NCBI GenBank assembly: GCA_951217055.1
Contig: OX578282.1
Coordinates: 12,401,877-12,465,876 of the forward strand
Source: Gerris lacustris
Lineage: Eukaryota; Arthropoda; Insecta; Hemiptera; Gerridae
Reading direction: 5' to 3'
DNA length: 64,000 nucleotides
In this document: one piece after another, positions 1 through 10,835 of the stretch
Layout: each line of letters opens with the position of its first letter
Position numbering within the stretch: the first letter of the stretch is position 1
Made by a program: the position numbers and the translations under genes
Notes under the pieces: model-generated
The model's database searches: none
The model's input: only the letters and a program-made list of their open reading frames with translations
What the model was told of the DNA's origin: nothing

Positions 1-362
1 AATATTATTTACCCTTCAAGATGCATGTCGTTGGAAAGCTCTTTAAGAGTACAGTAATTGTTGTTATGTACACTATTATCATATTTTCATATAAAAGGGG
101 GGTAAAATGGAAAAAAACACGTTTTTATGCTATTTTTGACCCCTAAATTGTAAAAATTTGACCCCTAAATGAACTCCAAAATTCTGGCCAACAAACTCAT
201 CCTTTCTTTTGATATTAATGACATTTTAAAATTTGTTTTTGAAAAAAAAAGTGTTAAATTTTTGGAATCGATTCAGAATGGTCTAAAACGGATTTCCATG
301 GAAAACATTTTCAAAAATTCGCATTACAAAAATGTTGAAGCCATTGCAATAGCGTAATTTTC
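1..362 (+). repeat. Dispersed repeat family A, copy 1
   Basis: This AT-rich repeat recurs inverted at 10690-12185 (interrupted) and direct at 57330-57630. All copies share the order: a 'tcgttggaaagctctt' block, a run of G before 'taaaa', a doubled 'gacccctaaat' phrase and the 'ggatttccatgga' block. The open frame at 169-357 falls inside it and has no recognisable domain. The left edge may lie outside the window. It is a dispersed repeat of unknown class; I see no TIR or tail. Confidence 0.75.
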
Positions 363-400
363 TTTGAAAATTGAATTTGACGCTAAAAGAATAATTACTG

Positions 401-446
401 TATTTTTTTTTCCTGGATAAGGTCTTTTTTTCCTGGATAAGGTCTT
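401..446. repeat. Two-copy 20-bp direct repeat
   Basis: A T-run followed by 'cctggataaggtc' occurs twice in tandem just downstream of repeat A. It is a local slippage duplication with no sign of function. Confidence 0.7.
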
Positions 447-1454
447 TTTTTTCATTAGTGACAGGATTATTTTAGACCTGCTTCATCTGTGTTTCTTCAT
501 AATAATTAATTTGATGAGAGGTCTCTAATGTTTATAAATTTGAGACTTTCTATTATCTGTTATAAGAAATACTTCTTATCTAATAAATATGAAATGATTT
601 AATTAACTTTTCTTCTTACGGTTTCTAAATTTAAGAACTTACTGTGTGGCATTATATTATTATAACTATAATTGCCAGCTTTTTTTCCAAGTAATAAATA
701 ATTATATAACTGTTTGCATTACAATGATAATATACTTTGGTTTAATTGATCCAACCATATCAAACTTTAAAAAAAGTTATTAAATTATTAGGTGCGAAAT
801 ATTATTATATTGACATTTATAATTATTCTTAAGAATATCAAAGCGTAGGGGATTTTCCGTAACTTCTTTTTTTCATTGTAATTTTGTTTTACAAAAAAGA
901 GTTAATGAAAGCTTGTACTGATTGTAGCACGGGATCCTGTCAATCAAAATGTTCAAAGTTGAGTACATGAAATGATACGGGTTTCCGATACCACCCTTTA
1001 TTTAATAGCCGCACCCCTTTTCTATATAATCGTCTAATTATTTTATTTATACTTTTAACCTGTCTTCATTTGTGTCTGATAGGTGTGAAAATTACATTAA
1101 GAGGTTGCAAGCTATGTTTACACCTTTTATTTTTCATTTCCTGTTACTCTTTCCGTCAAGATTTCTTCTTCATTTATATTGGTAGATATAAAAGATTTGA
1201 CATCCTCAATTATTTACTGAGCAAATTAATGTTTTCTCTCGCATTTTCAAACATTTAATTTCTTGAGTTCTTTTTTTCTTTATGCTCTTTCTTTTGCGTC
1301 GACCAACACATGATTAGATTTTTACAGAACGGGGGATCCGGCCACTTTACTCATCTATTCGATGTATCAGAGTCCAACATGTCACCTATCTGAGTTTCCA
1401 ATTCACCAAATTTGTAATAGACCTATAAACACACTTCTTGAGTTTAGTATCATG
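447..1454. other. Unassigned AT-rich stretch
   Basis: No coding signal, TIR or RNA motif was recognised. The frame at 1070-1258 has no family resemblance and is treated as chance. Confidence 0.5.
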
Positions 1455-2293
1455 TTTTTAGGGTTTTGTAGATACTTCTCAACTCAAACCCTTATGCCGA
1501 GGGTGATATGTTCGTCCGTCCATCGCTCTTAGGTTCATAGGGCCCGAACCGTTTAAGCTAAAGTGCTGAAATTTGAAACACTAGTGCAACTTTTTGACCC
1601 AACCAAAGGGAAAATATACAAAAGTTAAAAATTAAATATGCGCATGCGCAAGTCGCAAAAATGTGGTAAACTCAAAAATTTCAAATGAAAGCTGCTGAAT
1701 AGTAGATTACAAATATATATATTCTTTTTTTAAAATGTTGCATTCCTTATTGGTTAAATAAATCAAAATATGTATACCCAAAAAACGTTTCTCTCCCCCC
1801 AACCACTAAATAACGCCTGGTCCTAAAATTTCGAAATAATTCATGGTAATACCTTATTGTGGGGCGATGAAAATTCCCGGAGCGCATCCCCAATTTTCAA
1901 AAATTGCCAATTTTGTGCGCAAAATATTTTTTTTTTTTAAATTTTGAGTTGGGTATAAAATGAAAGCTGCTGAAGAGTAGGACACAAATATATATATGCT
2001 TTTTAAAATTTTGCTTTTTTTTATTGGTTTTATAAGTCAAAATATACCCAAAAAAAAATCCCCCCCCCCCAACCATTATATATATAGGCTGGTCCTAAAA
2101 TTTCGAAATAGTTCATGGTTATACTTATGGTGGGGCGATGAAAATTCCCTGAAAAAATGAAATTTATCTAGTCGTTATTACCGATAAAAACATTGTGACC
2201 CCCCGGGGAATTGAACCTGGGGACCCTTGAGCTCGAAGAAGAAAATAATAATTACATAACGGGTATGCTTAATCATCTAAAAAACCCTAAAAA
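1455..2293. mobile_element. TIR element with internal subrepeats, copy 1
   Basis: The terminal inverted repeat is 'TTTTTAGGGTTTTGTAGAT' at the left; the right end carries 'AACCCTAAAAA'. Inside are two subrepeats about 275 bp apart, each containing the block 'gaaagctgctgaa' (1687 and 1962). Copy 2 lies inverted at 34553-35693 with three subrepeats at exactly 287-bp spacing. No transposase frame is present, so it is non-autonomous. Homology to copy 2 continues past the right TIR for about 30 bp ('gcaagtacttccctgtga'), so the true border on that side may lie further out. The superfamily is unknown. Confidence 0.6.
2196..2226 (-). other. tRNA-like B-box block
   Basis: On the minus strand this reads like a tRNA TpsiC arm ('GGTTCAATTCCCC'), with copy 2 reading 'GGGTTCGATCCCCC' at 34628. 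The stem does not pair well and no acceptor or anticodon arm surrounds it. It is more likely a relic polymerase III promoter box of a SINE carried inside the TIR element than a tRNA gene. Confidence 0.4.
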
Positions 2294-2513
2294 GTATTTG
2301 GACGCGCAAGTACTTCCCTGTGATTTTATATTCTTTTTATTCGTTAAAAATTTCTTTATTGGTCAATTTATATATAGCTTTAAATTCCAGCATTGTTTAT
2401 TAATTTATTTTAATTAACCTTTAAATTAGATAAATAAATAAAAATACTAAAATATGTAATTATTTCTTTTGGAGAGATCTTCTAAATAAAATTTGTTGTT
2501 TATCTTATGTAAA

Positions 2514-2790
2514 TCAATTTAGTATCATAAATTTACTTTTACGAGTTGTTTTTAAAATAAGTTGGTTGACGAAAATTGAGTAGCAGACCGACAGACAGAA
2601 CAACACACAGACCGGCAGACAGAACAACACACAGATAGGCAGACAGAACAACACACAGACCGGCAGACAGAACAACACACAGATAGGCAGACAGAACAAC
2701 ACACAGACCGGCAGACAGGCACGGAACCAAAAATGTTCCCTGATGTTTGAATCGGATTCCTGTCTTGGAATAATTTTATCGATCAATAAT
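2514..2790 (+). repeat. Helentron-like family H, 3' part, with minisatellite
   Basis: This matches the 3' half of the family defined at 49619-50207: a CAGA-rich tract, 'ccaaaaatgttccctgatg', then the 'cggatttctgtcttgga' phrase. The CAGA tract has expanded into a 24-bp minisatellite. The terminal hairpin is absent here. The family has no coding capacity. Confidence 0.65.
2584..2719. repeat. 24-bp minisatellite (about 5.7 copies)
   Basis: Units begin at 2584, 2608, 2632, 2656, 2680 and 2704. Units alternate between a 'cagaccgg' and a 'cagatagg' start, so there is a 48-bp higher-order period. The frames read through it (CVLFCLP repeats) are artefacts of its periodicity. Confidence 0.9.
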
Positions 2791-3037
2791 AATCTGTAGA
2801 GAAAACTCCAGGCAGGATCAACAGATCACGCTAAATGCATTTTATTGAATGTTTTGTAAATTTCAATGAAATTATGAAATATTTTAATACATAATATTTA
2901 AGATTAAATATCGAGGTCTCTATGTATCTTAAATTATCTGCATTAAAAAAATCGGTCCGATTAATCGAACAATCCTTTCTCATATAGATATATAGATACT
3001 GTATTTAAATCCTATATTCTCATTTATTTAATTTATT

Positions 3038-3529
3038 GCTTCCGAGCTTACCACAGGTAACGGAAGCTATGTTATAGTTTTGAAGAACAAAAAGATTTTA
3101 TGTCTCCGATTCCAATAATTACAAAACAGAAATCCGTTTCAGACATCAGGGAACATTTTTGGTTCCGTGACTGTCTGTTTGTCTCTTAATTTATGCGAAC
3201 CGAAATATCTTAAAAACTGCACGTCTGATTGTAATGAAATTTGTATGGTAGGTCATAATTAACCCATTGTTGGTTCCACATAAGTTTCAACCTTCGGCGC
3301 CCATTTGTTTCTCTTCGACATGCGCACAGAAATACATTTATTTACACCTATATATTCAAAATTAATCATCTGATTTTAATGAAATTTAGATGATTTGTCG
3401 AAAGTAGACCGCAGGTAGCATCAGATTAATTTCAACCGTCTACGCTCTTTAACTTTTGCTTAATTGATACTTTAATTCATAATCAAAACAATTTTGAAGA
3501 AAAGAAGCTATGTGCCACACTAATTGGCA
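3038..3529 (-). mobile_element. Helentron-like family H, near full-length
   Basis: In reverse orientation it runs from 'TGCCAATTAGTGTGGCACAT' (end at 3529) through a CAGA-type tract to the terminal hairpin 'GCTTCCGTTACC...CGGAAGC' (3038-3070). It aligns in order with 49619-50207. The 5' block is itself palindromic (TGCCA/TGGCA). A 3' hairpin, low-complexity interior and lack of TIRs suggest a Helentron/DINE-like element, but no CTRR end is fixed and no Rep/helicase is present, so the class is an inference. Confidence 0.5.
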
Positions 3530-4857
3530 GTCTACTTTATAATTGATTTTTATACATTAGCAGTGAATAAACACTGCAGTGAAAGTGAATATTTCACTTT
3601 TTATACTCGTATCTCGATAATACAGCCAAAATAGTTTTAAATCCAGACAGGTCTTAGCGATTAAACTATTTTTTTCCAAACTACACTTAATATATGTATT
3701 ACATTTTCTAGTGTGGTTTGGGAAACGCTTGAAAACAACTATAACGCCTAAATCCTTCATAGGCTGTTGCACGGAAATCTGCACAAAATATATACATATA
3801 TATATTTTTTCTTTTAGTAACACTAATATTTAGAAATATCATTATACCTTATTAGACACGAGGAAGATGTGCTAAACTTATTCCCAGACTTTTTTTTGAA
3901 GGTGCGGTCTATTTTTATCGTGTTCCTGTCTTGTTGGCACGTTAGCACAACAAAGAATAAAGCTCACTTAACGCGTTCAAAACAAAGTATCTGATACTGA
4001 AGATCAATCAGGAAAATAAGGTAGCTGTTACTAACAACTTCCAAAAGCGGCGAGCTTGTCGGCTTAAAATACAACATATCCCCAGAACAAACAAGCCTAA
4101 CTAATTTCTCTCCGGATGTGCTCTATGAAAAATCATTTCTACAAATCTTTTACGTGAAAACCAACACCTCTGAAAGAAAACAAAAGAGCTAAGGAGCGGT
4201 GGCTATTTCAAAGAGCTAGCCAATACATTTATAAGTCTGTAAGTTATAAGTTCGGTATATTTATTAAAGTTAGTAAAGGCCAACCTTTCAAACATTTTTG
4301 ATCTAGTTTTTTTTTTTAAGAGCGAAAAACACGGAAACAATGGACAAAGTGCAAAATATTCCATTTGTAAATTAAGGTTTTTTTTGGGGGGGATTTTGGA
4401 TGATAGAACGCAGGTCGTTTTTTCTACCTTTTCTTCAACAATGCTCCAGATCTTGAATCTGGTTCTGAAAGCACTTCATCTATTGTTTGAAGGTGAGCTT
4501 CAGGATCCGCCCTTTAACATTTTGAAGTGAAGGGAAGAAAAAAATGACTTTTTGTTCTGTAAGAGGCGCCTATTGGGTTGTTTTTTTACCTAAAGGCTCC
4601 GATCATTAGTATATTTTTGTTTAATTGCAGCAGAAAGTGCTGATATGATAGCTAGCAGTTTTTATTTTCAGGAGAGTATTAAAGAAGAATTTATGTATAA
4701 ATAAGAAATTACTCATCATCTAGTCTTTTACCGAATAAAATAAGAAATTACAATCTAAACATAAATAGTGACTAGTGACACATAATATTATAGTATTTGA
4801 TTGAATCCTTTAATATTACATCATCCTCAAAGATTTACTTATTTTAATCAATTGAAA
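3530..4857. other. Unassigned stretch
   Basis: The frame at 3557-3823 (minus) has no domain. Nothing else was recognised apart from homopolymer runs. Confidence 0.5.
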
Positions 4858-4934
4858 GAAACAGTCTCTCCACGGAAGATAATACTTGTTTATTTATCAT
4901 AGCAGCATTCGGCTTTTATAAAGCCATCATCAGT
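4858..4934 (-). mobile_element. PLE terminus with hammerhead-like core (inverted arm 1)
   Basis: This 77-bp arm is the reverse complement of 5102-5178 with 5 mismatches. On the minus strand it reads 'CTGATGA', a stem II of GGCTT/AAGCC around a short loop, then GAAT (degraded GAAA) and 'GCTGC'. Hammerhead ribozymes are an established feature of Penelope-like element terminal repeats. Stem III here is very short or absent, so activity is doubtful. Confidence 0.5.
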
Positions 4935-4968
4935 GTCGAACTAACAGTGTCGAACTAGAGTTACATTA

Positions 4969-4969
4969 A

Positions 4970-5030
<61 letters not shown>

Positions 5031-5044
5031 AAATAAAAATAAAT
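4969..5044. repeat. (ATA)n / (AATA)n microsatellite
   Basis: Runs of 'ataata' change to 'aaataaat' between the two inverted PLE arms. This could be the tail of the element or simple-sequence growth between the arms. Confidence 0.9.
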
Positions 5045-5101
5045 GTTTGGGCGAGTGAGATATATGATGTCGGAGACTAATGTAAGACTCACGGGTATGT
5101 T

Positions 5102-5178
5102 ACTGATGATGGCTTTATAAAAGCCGAAAGCTGCTTTGATGAATAAACAAGTATTATCTTTTGTGGAGAGACTGTTTC
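5102..5178 (+). mobile_element. PLE terminus with hammerhead-like core (inverted arm 2)
   Basis: The core is the best preserved of this subfamily: CTGATGA at 5103, stem II GGCTT/AAGCC, and GAAA before 'GCTGC'. It faces away from arm 1 across 167 bp. Related termini occur at 22551 (+) and 29052 (-). No coding remnant lies between the arms. Confidence 0.55.
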
Positions 5179-5888
5179 TTTGTATTTATTAAGATGACCT
5201 CCATCAACGCTCTATTTTTTCCAAGTATTTATTTTAATTCTTATTTTTATAAATGAAATTATTCATTTATAATAGGTATATTATAACGTCATTTTTAATA
5301 CCACTGTTAAAATAGTAAATAAATAAATAAGCCATTTATTGATCTTACATCTATAAAAATTACATTAATAAAAGTAATACTATATGCAAATAGTTGATCA
5401 AATCAGCAGAACGCTGTGGCAACTTGTATGCGAGTGATATTTATAATTATAATTGTTGTATTTTTACACTTATTTTATCATTATTATTATTATTATTATT
5501 ATTTTTATTTTTTACTAGGTGTTTATTATTATTAGGCAATCAATTTAAATGATTATCAATATTACACTTTTCTTTTATGTATACATGCTTTACATTCAAA
5601 GCACAGAATGTATAGCAAAGAGCATTTTGTATTTACACTGCGCGCGAGACCGAGCCCATCGACATTATTAGCAATCAATAAATAATTAATAAATAGACAC
5701 AAATAGTAAGGAAATATAGTAAGGAATTATACAACAAATATAAAAATTGAATAGAAATAACAAAACAAATTAATGGAATATGTAACCAACATGCTATACT
5801 CACTAAAATTTATTCACATACAAAAACTAAAATGCTATAACTTATAAACAAGAAAACTCTGGATACAATTTAAATATATTTTTTCCGT
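5179..5888. other. Unassigned stretch with (TTA)n
   Basis: It contains an ATT microsatellite at 5481-5504; no gene or element was recognised. Confidence 0.5.
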
Positions 5889-5984
5889 GGTAGGCTGTGA
5901 AATAGTAACTTTAGAGCCTAAAAAACATAGCTAAAAGCCATTTTTTCATTACGTGGACTTAAAAAATCTTTTCATTACTCCTAG

Positions 5985-6038
5985 CTGTAAAGAAAAAATC
6001 TTTTAGTTCCAAGGAACTAAAAGATTTTTTCTTTACAG
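5985..6038. repeat. Perfect palindrome, 26-bp arms, 2-bp spacer
   Basis: Arm 'CTGTAAAGAAAAAATC...' (5985-6010) is mirrored exactly by 6013-6038 with only 'aa' between. Near-zero spacers of this sort are unstable in replication and normally short-lived, so this is probably young. Confidence 0.9.
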
Positions 6039-6268
6039 CGGGTAGTTGTCAAAACTTCCGTTAGTATCGCTGCAGTCTTTGTAGAAATGCTTCTAGTACG
6101 ATTAAAATCTGCTAGATGTCACTGCGTTTTATTTATCTTTTCTTATAGTGTAACCTCTTTTTAAGGTTTCTTTTTTTAAGTCTTAAGTATGTACTAATAT
6201 TTGTTATTATTATATATTGATTAGTGATTAATATTTAATATTTTTTCATTGTCTGCTACCTTGGCAAT

Positions 6269-6299
6269 ATTTACTGTCTCGCTTCGCTCGACAGTAAAT
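6269..6299. repeat. CpG hairpin in AT-rich DNA
   Basis: Arms ATTTACTGTC / GACAGTAAAT enclose 'tcgcttcgctc', which contains the reverse of the unusually stable GCGAAGC mini-hairpin. Similar CpG hairpins occur near 21937, 23175, 23232 and 63735. Confidence 0.7.
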
Positions 6300-6341
6300 G
6301 AAATTGCCGCGGTAAAGAAAAAACTCACTTCACAGCCTAGT

Positions 6342-7439
6342 AACATAATATACTATTTTTCTTAGGTTTTCCACAGCCATACATTTAATTGTAAAAGTTT
6401 AATAGTAAACGTTCATTTTGTTAAACAGTAATGAAAATAATTAATGTCAGTTCCTCTTCAACTTATTTCATTTTTTGAATTAAGAATATTTGATTCAGTA
6501 TTACTTCTTTAACAAAAATGCATTAAAAACATATACTTATAGTTGTTTCTGTAACGGTTAGAAAAACGTCTAGTTTAATTACAACCGTGTCATTTATTAC
6601 GTAGATTAATTGTCATTCTTCTTTTGAAAAGCAGTAGGCCGTACGATTTCCAACACACGAGCAAGGTGATATGGAATAAAGTTGGATTCTAGGCATGAGG
6701 TAAGCTTTAACGCTCTGATGACTTACTTGATGCATCAAACCGATGAAAAGCAAATGTCAGCGATGGACTTCAAATGTCAGCAATGGTCCGAAAAGTTATA
6801 CAACGGAACCGCTTCATGCTACATCGGCTAACGAGTCGGATAATAAATAGGTAATGAATGAGAAGCTAACACCTGGGTCTCCATATATAGAAATATTCAA
6901 CTAAAAATATTATAGAACTCTGCATTTAATTTATTTGAATATTAGGCATTTACATTACACCACGAAGACATTCCAGACTCTAATTCTTCAAACAACGAGC
7001 TACTTTTCACTTCAACATTTGTCCACTTAAACATTTAATTTTTTCATAGGATCACATAGTACTCCCAGCAACATCAAAGAGCTCTACAAAGATGCGAAGC
7101 AAAATTTAATCGCTTACTTGATCTTCTTTAGTTCCAAAAAAAAAAAATTATAAAATAGTTACGAGGGGGCAATGTATCTTTTATACATTTGAACATTTAA
7201 TTTAGTAGGTATTTAGTAGTTTCGATAAATATTAAAGCTAATTTTCGTGTCAATCAGAAGAGTGGTTCTTATGTTATTGAGTTAACAAAAAGAAAAAAAT
7301 TAACTTCGTGGCTACACTTTATCACATTATACAGAAATTTTATCAGCTGATCTTATGATAAAGGTGAAGATGTGGACAATATGTTATTTCTTTACTAAAA
7401 AATTCGTCATATTTATCACTCCAGCATATGGGAAACACC
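6342..7439. other. Unassigned stretch
   Basis: No coding frame, RNA motif or repeat shared with the rest of the window was found. Confidence 0.45.
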
Positions 7440-7760
7440 CTGATCTGTTTAAATTCCCAGTGGAGTAGCACGTATTGCTAATCAGTATTAAATACAGTTG
7501 AAATTGCGGGACAATGGACAATCTGTGTGCTACTTTTGACAAACCATCCAAATTTCATCAAAATCGGACTGGTAGTTTTTAAGATATGGTGATTTATAAA
7601 ACTTTTAAATAAAAATCTATAGACACGAGACCAAAAATGTTCCGTGATGTATGAAGCAGAAATTTCTGTCTAGGAATTTCTGAATTCGAGACATAAAATA
7701 ATGTCATTCTTCAGAACTAGGTACTAAAATAGTTCTGTTACTTTCCGTAAGAACGAAAGC
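7440..7760 (+). repeat. Helentron-like family H, diverged copy
   Basis: It carries the phrases 'aaatcggactggtag', 'ccaaaaatgttccgtgatg' and a decayed terminal hairpin near 7735-7760, in the same order as 49960-50207. It is more diverged than the copies at 3038 and 49619. Confidence 0.55.
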
Positions 7761-8769
7761 AAAAATAAAAACGCGTCGAGGAATGTTTAAAATATACTAA
7801 TCCATTGAAATACCTCAATTCGAAAATGGTTTTTCTATTTCCTCTCTCATTTAGTTAAGATTTGCATCTTTAGCGTCTTGAGGAACTTGTCAGATCACAA
7901 TCAAGGTTGTATGATATTCTAGATTAATTTATTAAGCATTCGAGTCCTGCAGTCTTACACATAAGGCAGGTGATCCACAATTAAGTAATATCCTAACACG
8001 ACAACGTCTCAATTATTATTACTCATGCTTTACATCGCTAGTTCATAACGAGCAAATAAGACTACATAATGACATACCCTTAATCCTTAACGTTAACTAT
8101 ATATTTTTTTTTTACCGATACCAATTGTCTTTATTACTCGTCTTCAAAGGGTTTATGACTCAATGATCTAACAAGAGCAACCGTTAACTATTTACTAACT
8201 TTAAAACAAGCCCAGAAAGCAAATTCCAACCCTTAATATTAACGCAGTTACCTTGAAAATCTTAAGGGTTCTTGTAGATCGATCTAATACGACGAAGGGT
8301 GTAGAACCTACATTAAGAAGTGGGTTTGAGGTGTCAAAGCCTTAAGCGAGACTAACGAGGGCGGTTCTAACCATCCTGTAATCATGACGGCTAAAACACC
8401 CTCAAGGTAAGGCGACAAACCCTTAATATCAACCCCTTGTAATAACCCTGTGACAATCAGACGGGAGGAAAAAATCCCGTAACGTCATTTTTCTTTCTGA
8501 ATCACCTAGAGATACGAGGACAAAAAAAGATCACATGCTAAGGAGTTATTTTCAACTTTACTCCCATTGCAGCTTGACACAGGATGAAGCAAATTTTAAT
8601 AAAACAACACAAAATCGCAAAATGAATTTTTCTAGTGGCTTTAACGTATCCGCTCTTTATATCTTTTAAAAACGACGCCTAAACATGGGGTGTTAGGAAA
8701 ACACGAAAACCAATAAATGGAAAACACTGGGCTAAGTTATTATGAACTCGTATATGAGAAACTTTAACT
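7761..8769. other. Unassigned stretch with a GC-richer patch
   Basis: The interval 8240-8470 is less AT-rich than its surroundings and shares nothing with other parts of the window. No open frame of size was found. It may be older single-copy host sequence. Confidence 0.4.
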
Positions 8770-8850
8770 TGGTGCATAGGCTTCCGCGGGTAGACTCGTA
8801 ATAAGCAGCTTGGTTTTCCAGTAAAATCTGCGTCACGAAGGGGTTGAATT

Positions 8851-8886
8851 CCGACATTTCGCTTCCACTACTGGAAGCATCTTTAG
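8851..8886 (-). mobile_element. PLE terminus with hammerhead-like core (pair B, arm 1)
   Basis: On the minus strand: CTAAAGA (for CTGAAGA), a stem II of GCTTCC/GGAAGC around 'agtagt', then GAAA followed by 'TGTCGG'. It is part of an imperfect inverted repeat (about 8770-8920 against 8958-9092). In PLE hammerheads the GAAAC-GTC arrangement gives a minimal stem III, and this fits that pattern with one substitution. The frame 8732-8956 across it is not a gene. Confidence 0.55.
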
Positions 8887-8998
8887 GGGTGAGATGCATC
8901 ATTATGTTTACTTGAAGCAATAACAAGACATACCTAACATACATACTGTCATACATACTGTTGCTTCAAGTAAACATCACGACGCGACGCAGCATACT

Positions 8999-9035
8999 CC
9001 TGAAGATGATTCCAGTAGTGGAAGCGAAACAACGG
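8999..9035 (+). mobile_element. PLE terminus with hammerhead-like core (pair B, arm 2)
   Basis: The plus strand reads CTGAAGA, a stem II with TTCC/GGAA, then GAAAC and 'AACGG'. Downstream 'ttcaaccccttcgt' and 'ggaaaaccaagctg' are shared with arm 1. The CTGAAGA core is intact here while the cleavage triplet has changed; in arm 1 it is the other way round. Confidence 0.55.
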
Positions 9036-9092
9036 TTTTCAACCCCTTCGTTTCGCGGACTTCACCGGAAAACCAAGCTGTTTATTATGAGA

Positions 9093-10689
9093 AAGTTTGT
9101 TTGAGTTGCCTCGGACCAATTTTTTTCCTTTGCGCTAAAGCAAACTGTGGAGAACCGGACATTATTTTATATAACCTGTTTTATCCACCGGAATACTGAC
9201 ATTCGAATTTAGCGAGGTCAAATTATTTTTTATTTCAGAAACTAAATTGTTTCCTAAGCAAACGATCATTTTCGATTAGTTGATGAGTAAGAAATTGTCA
9301 AAAATTATTTTATATTTTATTTAATTCGGCTAAATAATTCTAAAATTGTAGTTTTAGGTAGAAGTTAGAAATGACTATAAACATTCAAATTTTAACTCAG
9401 CTAATCTACATTACCAGTTAATCCTCAATTTTAGTATAACTACAGAGTTAATTGCCCTTCAAAGGAAACAAGAATCATCAGCTTTTAACCCAAGATAAAA
9501 GCTCTCATACAAATAAAAAACAGAACATTTAAAACACTAAAAATATAATACCTATATTTAATTTCGTGCTTTTGATGACAAAGTGGCCGAACAAAAAAAA
9601 AAATCAGTAAAAGACAAAAAAATCTTAGTTTATCGCTTTCTTATACAATAGTAACTTTTCATCTTTTATTATTTCTTATAATATAATATCTATAATACAT
9701 ATATATATAAATATAGAAATATGTCTCCGAATTTTATGATGTGCTAATGTGCGGGGCCAAATGGTGTTACCAATGTTCTGACAACTGTTGAAATCCAGCC
9801 TTTCAGTCAAACCATTGGGTCCCCATAATGGTCCGTACAAAATCGGTTAGAGTTAGAGGTACCCCGCGAAAAAAAGGTTTTTGTGTCGGAATTACAGAAA
9901 ATCGTATAACATGAAAGGGAAAGGGCTGTCGTATACAGCAGGGGTGGTCCTATTAGGCCTATTGAAGATATAATAACAAAAAACACTTATGTTTTTCAAA
10001 GGAATATAGTTGTATTCTGTTTTTTGGACAGTTTTGTTCTTGACTTCTTTGATTATTGTTTCGCATAGAAACTTATTGATTTTTTTATATTTTTCCATTT
10101 GAAAATATAGTCATTGAATTGCTCTAGGTATATTATGATTTTTTTGCTTTTCAATAACCTATCTTGGGGTATTTATTATTTGTTAAAAAATACAATTTTA
10201 TATTCGAATAATATGAAGAGTTTTATTTTCAATTACTCTGCTTATAGACTGATAAATATTTGATGGATTTTAACGTTTTAAGGTTCCTGGAACCCAAAAG
10301 AAGTTTTTATTATTTTAAAATGTCTGTACGCCTACTACCAGTCCATAATCATCCAGATCAACGATTATGACCATTTGACCTCCTACATTGATATCCATGA
10401 AAGTTTAAAAAGTAGGATGGGCAAGTAAAAACTATTAGGACAAAGGGATCTTTGGTCTAATTTACTTTGGGACAAAGGAATATCACACTTTCATATTATA
10501 TGTAAAATTTCAAAATAAAAAAGGTGGGCAACAAAGTAAAAGAGTACTGAATTATTGACGTCTTGGAATAACATGATTTATCAAAGTTTAAACATTAATG
10601 GAAACTATTATAAAAAAATAATTTAGTAGTTTTATTCAAGATATTATTTGCAAGAATGATTTGATTGGTCTGATTTTTCTAACTCGCTT
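9093..10689. other. Unassigned stretch
   Basis: The short phrase 'gacaaaggaatatcacac' (10472) recurs inverted near 32900, so part is dispersed repeat. The frame at 9892-10098 (minus) is unsupported. Nothing else was identified. Confidence 0.45.
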
Positions 10690-10835
10690 TTCTATTCTTT
10701 TAGCGAATTTTCAAAGAAAATTACGCTTTTGTAATGCGAATTTTTGAAATTTTTTTCCATGGAAATCCGTTTTAGACTATTCTGAATCGATTCCTAAAAT
10801 TTAACACTTTTTTTTATGTATGTATGTATATATGT

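Larger units (their letters stand above)
5889..6341. mobile_element. Probable TIR element rich in palindromes
   Basis: Inverted 11-mers 'TAGGCTGTGAA' (5891-5901) and 'TTCACAGCCTA' (6329-6339) bound a segment holding a perfect 26-bp-arm palindrome (5985-6038) and a CpG hairpin (6269-6299). No target duplication could be fixed. The inner 'CGGTAAAGAA' motif recurs in the palindrome at 38487-38530, hinting at a related family. Confidence 0.4.

Noticed and set aside
2514..2786. Cys-Leu-rich frame on the minus strand
   Set aside because: Product of the 24-bp minisatellite; no coding constraint.
8732..8956. 74-codon minus-strand frame
   Set aside because: Covers a PLE terminal arm; reads through the hammerhead-like stem.
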